DNA of 64,000 bases from Pseudomonas violetae (GTDB lineage Bacteria; Pseudomonadota; Gammaproteobacteria; Pseudomonadales; Pseudomonadaceae): assembly GCF_023072615.1 (NCBI RefSeq), contig NZ_JAKNRW010000024.1, positions 18,178 through 82,177 on the forward strand. Reading direction: 5' to 3'. Below the pieces are notes generated by a model. It was not told the origin of the DNA. It was given only the letters and a program-made list of their open reading frames with translations, and made no database searches. Numbering within the stretch: the first letter of the stretch is position 1; the number at the start of each line of letters is the position of its first letter. Positions 59,621 to 64,000 of the stretch are shown here, piece after piece. The position numbers and the translations under genes were made by a program.

Positions 59621-60535
59621 TCAGGCCGTTTTTGCCAGGGGCTGCTTGGCGCGGGCCAGTGCCAGGTTGAGCCGTTTGAGCAAGACGTCGGGTGCCTCGT
59701 CCATAGCCATCACCACGGCGGTGCTGGCGGACAGTTGCAAGCGCTCGCCGTGCTGCCGGGTTTTATGGGCCAGGCCATGGACTGCCTGTTGCAGTTCCAG
59801 GGCCAACAGGCGCGCCTGGCTTTCCCCGGTGTTGGGCAGCAGCACCACGAAACGGTCGCCGGCCAACCGGCACAGCAGGTCCTGGCGGCGCAGGTTGAGC
59901 AGCAGTAAATGGCTGATGGCTTGCAACACGGCATCGCCTTCGGCATGCCCAAACGCCTGATTGATCGCGGTGAAATTGTCCAGGTCCACGGCCATCAGCG
60001 ACAGCGGCTGCTCATGGGCCAGACTTTGCGCCAGGCTGGCAGCCAACTGGCGCTTGAGATAATCGGCACCGCCGAGGGGCGTGAGCTTGTCGAACAGCCG
60101 GTGCTCGCGGAACAGTTTCTCGCGCTTTTCCATTTGTGCGCTGATTGCCAGCTGTTCCCGATGCCAGTGATAGATGCCGATGGTCAACAGGATCATCCCG
60201 ACCGGCATCGGCCCGGATTCCAGCCAGTGATCCCAGGTGATGCTGTCGGGCAAGCGGATGAACTCGTCGAGGCTGTCGATCCACCAGGAGAAAAAAATGC
60301 AGCTCAGGCCCAGGGCCAGGTAATTGGTCACACGGCCAGCGGGGCGACTTTTGAGCACCAGCCCCAGCCATACCAGCGCCAATAGCGCCGAGCCGCCTTC
60401 GCCGATGATGTCCAGCCACACCCATTCGCTGACGCTTTTCAGTTCGCCGCAAGCCAGGTGCAGGAGTAATCCGAGGTTGGCCGCCAACAGGAGCAGGGCG
60501 AGTTTCCAACGATGGGGTTTGAGCACAGAGAACAT
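59621..60535 (-). CDS. Membrane GGDEF-domain protein with degenerate active site
   Basis: 304 residues from ATG 60535 (AAAGGAT upstream). About four membrane segments (~10-30, 45-65, 70-85, 110-125), a short coiled linker, and a GGDEF domain from ~150. Metal-binding Asp184 (DLDNF) is present, but the signature reads AGDRF at 225-229: the essential Glu is Arg. Cyclase activity is probably lost; it may bind GTP or c-di-GMP or act as a scaffold. Confidence 0.82.
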   Translation of the reverse strand: MFSVLKPHRWKLALLLLAANLGLLLHLACGELKSVSEWVWLDIIGEGGSALLALVWLGLVLKSRPAGRVTNYLALGLSCIFFSWWIDSLDEFIRLPDSITWDHWLESGPMPVGMILLTIGIYHWHREQLAISAQMEKREKLFREHRLFDKLTPLGGADYLKRQLAASLAQSLAHEQPLSLMAVDLDNFTAINQAFGHAEGDAVLQAISHLLLLNLRRQDLLCRLAGDRFVVLLPNTGESQARLLALELQQAVHGLAHKTRQHGERLQLSASTAVVMAMDEAPDVLLKRLNLALARAKQPLAKTA

Positions 60536-60674
60536 GGCCGTGATCCTTTGGCGAATGGCAATGCGCGTCAGCACAGCAGATGTTTGTGACAGGCGGGTGA
60601 CGGGTGGGAGGGGTCGAATCAGCTCAGGCCAAAGCACATTTTATCTGGCTCTTGAGTCCTTGGCTGGTGAGTAA

Positions 60675-60708
60675 CCTGTGGGGAGGGAGCTAGCTCCCTC
60701 CCCACAGG
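60675..60708. repeat. Perfect 34-bp REP palindrome
   Basis: CCTGTGGGGAGGGAGCT and its exact complement with no loop, between the GGDEF gene and the TonB receptor gene. A REP core fused head to head. Confidence 0.85.
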
Positions 60709-60902
60709 GGTTCTCTGTTGCCACGAAGGTAGCGTCAGGCAGGTCATTTCAGCTCATTTGCCCCCGCCGACTCGCGCAAAACCGCGTTTTAAAGCACTGC
60801 CCGCCACCAGTGTCACAGAACCGTCATCCCCCAACCCTAGCTTGCCCTCCCAGTTGCCGGGCCACTTGCCTGGCGTCAACGGACTCTTGGGGGAGGACAT
60901 TC

Positions 60903-63431
60903 ATGTACAAGCGCAGCAGCACGGCCGGGTTCGTTGGTTTCACGCTCACCGCTCTGACCATGGCGATCGCCAGCGAACGGCTGAGTGCCGCCGAATCAGC
61001 GACCACCACTGAACACGTGCAGGTCGTGGGGCAGGCCGCGAGCATTGATCAGGCGCTCAAGGAACAGCGCAGCTCCGACAGCATCAAGAGCGTGGTGCAC
61101 GCCGACGGTATGGCTCAGCTCCCTGACGAAAACGTGGCCGAAGCGGTGCAACGCCTGCCTGGAATCAGCGTCGAGCGTGACCAGGGCGAAGGGCGCTTTG
61201 TCAGCGTGCGTGGCTTGGGGCCGGACCTCAACAGTGTGACCATCAACGGCACGCTGGTGCCCTCGCCGGAAAGCGAACGCCGCGCCGTGGCCCTCGACGT
61301 GTTGCCCTCGGAACTGGTGCAGTCGTTGTCGGTTATCAAGACCCTGACCCCGGACATGGACGCCAACTCCCTGGGCGGTACGGTCGATGTGCAAAGTCTC
61401 TCGGCCTTCGATCACAAGGGGTTGTTCTATACAGGCAGCACTGAAGCGAGCTACGACAAGAACACCCACCAGACCAGTCCGAAATTTTCCGGTGCCGCCA
61501 GTAACCGTTTCAGCCTCGGCGACGGCATCGACAACTTCGGCGTCGCCGCAGCATTGAGCTGGCAGAAGCGCGATTTCGGTTCGGACAACGTCGAAACCGG
61601 CGGTGCCTGGAACTTCGAGCAAGGGCCCAGGCTGCAGGAGTTCGAGCAACGGCACTACGACATCAGTCGCGAACGGGCGGGCGGTGGACTCAACTTCGAT
61701 TACAAGCCCGACGACCTCAGCAGCTATTATCTGCGAACGCTCTACAGCCGCTACAAGGACAGCGAAACACGCAACTCCACTGCGTTCGAATTCGCCGATC
61801 CGCTGGCCGCCGCCGAGACCGGCGATACCGAAGGCTCACGCAAACTCAAGCAGCGCGAGGAAACTCAGGAAATCCAGTCCTACGTGCTGGGCGGCGAGCG
61901 CCTGTTCGGTCTCTGGACTCTGAGCGGGCAGGCCGGCTACAGCCGCTCCAGCGAAGACAGCCCGGGGCATATTGGCAATGCTGCGTTCGATGGCACCGAT
62001 GACTTTGCCGACAGCGGCTTCTACGATAACGACAAGCCGCGCCCGATCATCGGCCAGGGCTTCTACGACCCGGGCAATTTCAGCCTCGACAAGGTCGATT
62101 GGGAGAAACAGCGCACTACCGACACCGAAAAGAATCTACGTCTTGACCTGGCTCGGGACTATGACCTCAAGGGTTACGCGTCCCAGGTCAAATTCGGCGG
62201 CAAGGTCAGTCGTCGCAACAAGGACAATGACCTCGACGCCTGGGTCTATGAAGACTTCGATGACCTGGGTTTCAATGACCAGCAACTCAACCTGACGCAG
62301 TTCCAGAAAGGCACCGTCGACTACCGCCTCAGCCGGTTTGGACCGGGCATCAGCGCCAGTGCGATCAAGGACCTGATCGGTGGCCTCAATCGCGACGATT
62401 TCTACGACGAGACCGAGTCACGGGTCAACGACTTCAAGATCAGCGAGGACATCAACGCCGGCTACCTGATGAACACCATCGACATCGACGACTGGCGTTT
62501 CATAGCCGGCATGCGCTACGAAGGCACCGAGTTTCAAGCCAAGGGCACCGGTGCCACCGATGGCGAATTCCAGGCCACCGACACCAAGCGTCGTTATCAC
62601 CACTGGCTGCCGGGGCTGCATGCGCGTTATCAGCTGGACAAGAACACTCAGGTTCGCGCGGCCTGGACCAAGTCGGTGGTACGTCCGACCTTCGGCCAGC
62701 TGGCGCCGGGCTTTGTCATCGACGACGACGAGGCCACTTTTGGCAATCCAGACCTCAAACCATTGGAGTCGAGCAACCTCGACCTGGGCATCGAGCACTT
62801 CATGGGCCGCGCCGGCACCGTCTCGGCTTTCGTGTTCTACAAGGACATCAAGAACTTTGTCTACAACACTGACCTTGCCGGTACCGGTGCGTGGGTCGAT
62901 TTCGCCGAGGCGCACACTTTCGCCAATGGCGACAGCGCCAAACTCTATGGCCTGGAACTGGCCTACTCGCAGAAATTCGACTGGCTGCCCGCGCCGTGGA
63001 ACGGCCTATTGATAGGTGCCAACACCACCTTCAGCCGCTCCGACGCCCAGATCAAAGGCTTCGACGCCGCCACCGGCACCAACAGCAAGCGCAGCATCGA
63101 TCTGCCCAGCCAGTCGGACACCGTCGGCAACCTGATGCTCGGTTGGGAGGACGACAAGCTTAGCCTGCGCCTGTCCGCCAACTACAAGTCTGATTACCTC
63201 TACGAACTGGCGTCGATCAATGACAAGGCCCACGACCTGCACGTTGACGCCCAGACCTTCGTCGATTTCAGCGCGCGCTACTCGCTGACCAAGGACCTGC
63301 AAGTGAGCTTCGAGGCGCAGAACCTTACGGACGAATCGTACTTCGTCTACACCGGGCACCGCGCCTACAACGGGCAGTACGAAGAGTACGGCCCGACCTT
63401 CAAGCTCGGCCTGACCTTCACCCACTTCTAA
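60903..63431 (+). CDS. TonB-dependent outer-membrane receptor
   Basis: 842 residues from ATG 60903 (GGGGGAGGACATTC upstream; the frame open from 60678 is only leader). Signal peptide, TonB-box-like TEHVQVVGQ, plug domain (AEAVQRLPGISVERDQGEGR, VRGLGPDLNSVTING), large barrel, last residues TFTHF ending in Phe. Followed 61 bp later by a phytase gene, so it may import phosphate- or inositol-phosphate-related ligands or iron-phytate. Ligand inferred only. Confidence 0.88.
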   Translation: MYKRSSTAGFVGFTLTALTMAIASERLSAAESATTTEHVQVVGQAASIDQALKEQRSSDSIKSVVHADGMAQLPDENVAEAVQRLPGISVERDQGEGRFVSVRGLGPDLNSVTINGTLVPSPESERRAVALDVLPSELVQSLSVIKTLTPDMDANSLGGTVDVQSLSAFDHKGLFYTGSTEASYDKNTHQTSPKFSGAASNRFSLGDGIDNFGVAAALSWQKRDFGSDNVETGGAWNFEQGPRLQEFEQRHYDISRERAGGGLNFDYKPDDLSSYYLRTLYSRYKDSETRNSTAFEFADPLAAAETGDTEGSRKLKQREETQEIQSYVLGGERLFGLWTLSGQAGYSRSSEDSPGHIGNAAFDGTDDFADSGFYDNDKPRPIIGQGFYDPGNFSLDKVDWEKQRTTDTEKNLRLDLARDYDLKGYASQVKFGGKVSRRNKDNDLDAWVYEDFDDLGFNDQQLNLTQFQKGTVDYRLSRFGPGISASAIKDLIGGLNRDDFYDETESRVNDFKISEDINAGYLMNTIDIDDWRFIAGMRYEGTEFQAKGTGATDGEFQATDTKRRYHHWLPGLHARYQLDKNTQVRAAWTKSVVRPTFGQLAPGFVIDDDEATFGNPDLKPLESSNLDLGIEHFMGRAGTVSAFVFYKDIKNFVYNTDLAGTGAWVDFAEAHTFANGDSAKLYGLELAYSQKFDWLPAPWNGLLIGANTTFSRSDAQIKGFDAATGTNSKRSIDLPSQSDTVGNLMLGWEDDKLSLRLSANYKSDYLYELASINDKAHDLHVDAQTFVDFSARYSLTKDLQVSFEAQNLTDESYFVYTGHRAYNGQYEEYGPTFKLGLTFTHF

Positions 63432-63492
63432 GCCCGGGATGGCAGCCGCCGCAGCCATCCGGTTGTACGCATCACAAGGAAATTGCCTGTTC

Positions 63493-64000
63493 ATGAGCCT
63501 TTTTTTATCACCCTCCCGTTGCCTGCTGGCCGCCCTGATCAGCCTGAGCGTCACCCAGGCCATGGCTGGCCCGGCGAACCTGACACTCACGCCCTGGGCG
63601 CCGAACCTCAAGGTCGACGCCGTGGCTTTCCTGCCGACCGGCCCTGGACGCCTGGCCGCCAGTCAGCGCGATGGCCTGCTATTGCTCAACCCCAAAGGCG
63701 CGGAACTGGCGCGTCTGCAAGGGTCATTCACTGGCCTGGACAGCCGCGCTCTTGGCGCCCGTGTGCTGGTGGCGAGCCTCGACAATGCGCGTCAGCAAGC
63801 GATGCTGGTCAGCCTCAATGCTGACCAGCGCAGTTGGGGCCCGCCGGTTTATCTGCCGCCGCGTGACTACCCGGTGAATGGCCTGTGCCTGTACCGCGAC
63901 GAGGCCAGCAACCTGTTCCTGTTCCTGGTGGGCGAGGAGGGCAAGGGCGAGCAGTGGCTGGTCGGCAACGGCGCCGGTCTCGATGCCCAGCCGCAACGGG
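63493..64000 (+). CDS. Beta-propeller phytase, 3' end outside window
   Basis: Frame open from ATG 63493 to the window edge (169 codons), preceded by AAGGAAA. Signal peptide ending in TQAMA, then beta-propeller-like repeats and YPVNGLCLYRDEASNLFLFL, which matches beta-propeller phytases, whose long Pseudomonas versions have two propellers. Such enzymes release phosphate from phytate outside the inner membrane. The 3' part is missing, so the catalytic calcium sites are unseen. Confidence 0.7.
   Translation, partial: MSLFLSPSRCLLAALISLSVTQAMAGPANLTLTPWAPNLKVDAVAFLPTGPGRLAASQRDGLLLLNPKGAELARLQGSFTGLDSRALGARVLVASLDNARQQAMLVSLNADQRSWGPPVYLPPRDYPVNGLCLYRDEASNLFLFLVGEEGKGEQWLVGNGAGLDAQPQR

Overview
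The window reads as chromosomal DNA of a Pseudomonas, most likely of the P. fluorescens group. This rests on the gene families, on REP/REPIN repeats of the 'CTGTGG...GAGCAAGCTC' type, and on OprD-family porins, an ant operon with an AntR-type regulator, and an iac-type auxin catabolic cluster. No ribosomal or tRNA genes are present, so the species is not fixed. The first 10 kb look less GC-rich than the rest and read as accessory DNA (an impression; base composition was not computed).

Layout. 1-3.9 kb: tellurite/stress operon terA(partial)-terB-terC-terD-terE closed by a strong terminator. 3.9-5.1 kb: an internally deleted IS66 transposase remnant, then a possible threonine-codon leader peptide with attenuator in front of a cysteine hydrolase. 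5.1-10.6 kb: small lipoproteins and membrane proteins of unknown role (DUF4236, glycine-zipper/SH3, DUF2059-like, DUF1523). 10.9-19.8 kb: two MFS carriers, a D-2-hydroxyacid dehydrogenase, a MarR regulator, an AraC regulator, a PAS-containing chemoreceptor, a class II aldolase-like protein and a ketopantoate-reductase-like protein. 19.9-24.7 kb: a branched-chain-amino-acid-type ABC importer with a fused LivM-LivG. 25.4-34.3 kb: a probable indole-3-acetate (auxin) catabolic operon in the order iacH-A-B-I-C-D-E-F-G plus an OprD porin. 34.4-38.6 kb: FMN hydroxyacid dehydrogenase, octopine/nopaline-type dehydrogenase, 3-hydroxyacyl-CoA dehydrogenase and NIPSNAP protein. 38.7-46.6 kb (minus strand): antABC (anthranilate to catechol) followed by a second complete Liv-type ABC importer. 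47-50.6 kb: second OprD porin, antR-like regulator and another AraC regulator. 50.7-56.3 kb (minus): a second, unassigned Rieske dioxygenase operon (reductase, alpha, beta, an isochorismatase-fold protein lacking its catalytic residues, SDR, dienelactone hydrolase-SnoaL fusion). 56.6-60.5 kb: small genes, a secreted serine protease, an AraC regulator and a degenerate GGDEF protein. 60.9-64 kb: TonB-dependent receptor and the start of a beta-propeller phytase.

How it fits together. About 46 kb (10.9-56.4 kb) form a catabolic supercluster for plant- or tryptophan-derived aromatics: indole-3-acetate and anthranilate both drain to catechol, yet no catechol ring-cleavage genes are in the window. 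The minus-strand ant-liv operon and the unassigned Rieske operon each have, upstream, a pair of direct repeats resembling XylS/BenR-type AraC operators, followed after exactly 21 nt by a -10-like hexamer; this suggests a shared regulatory logic and makes the unassigned Rieske operon the most promising undescribed system here.
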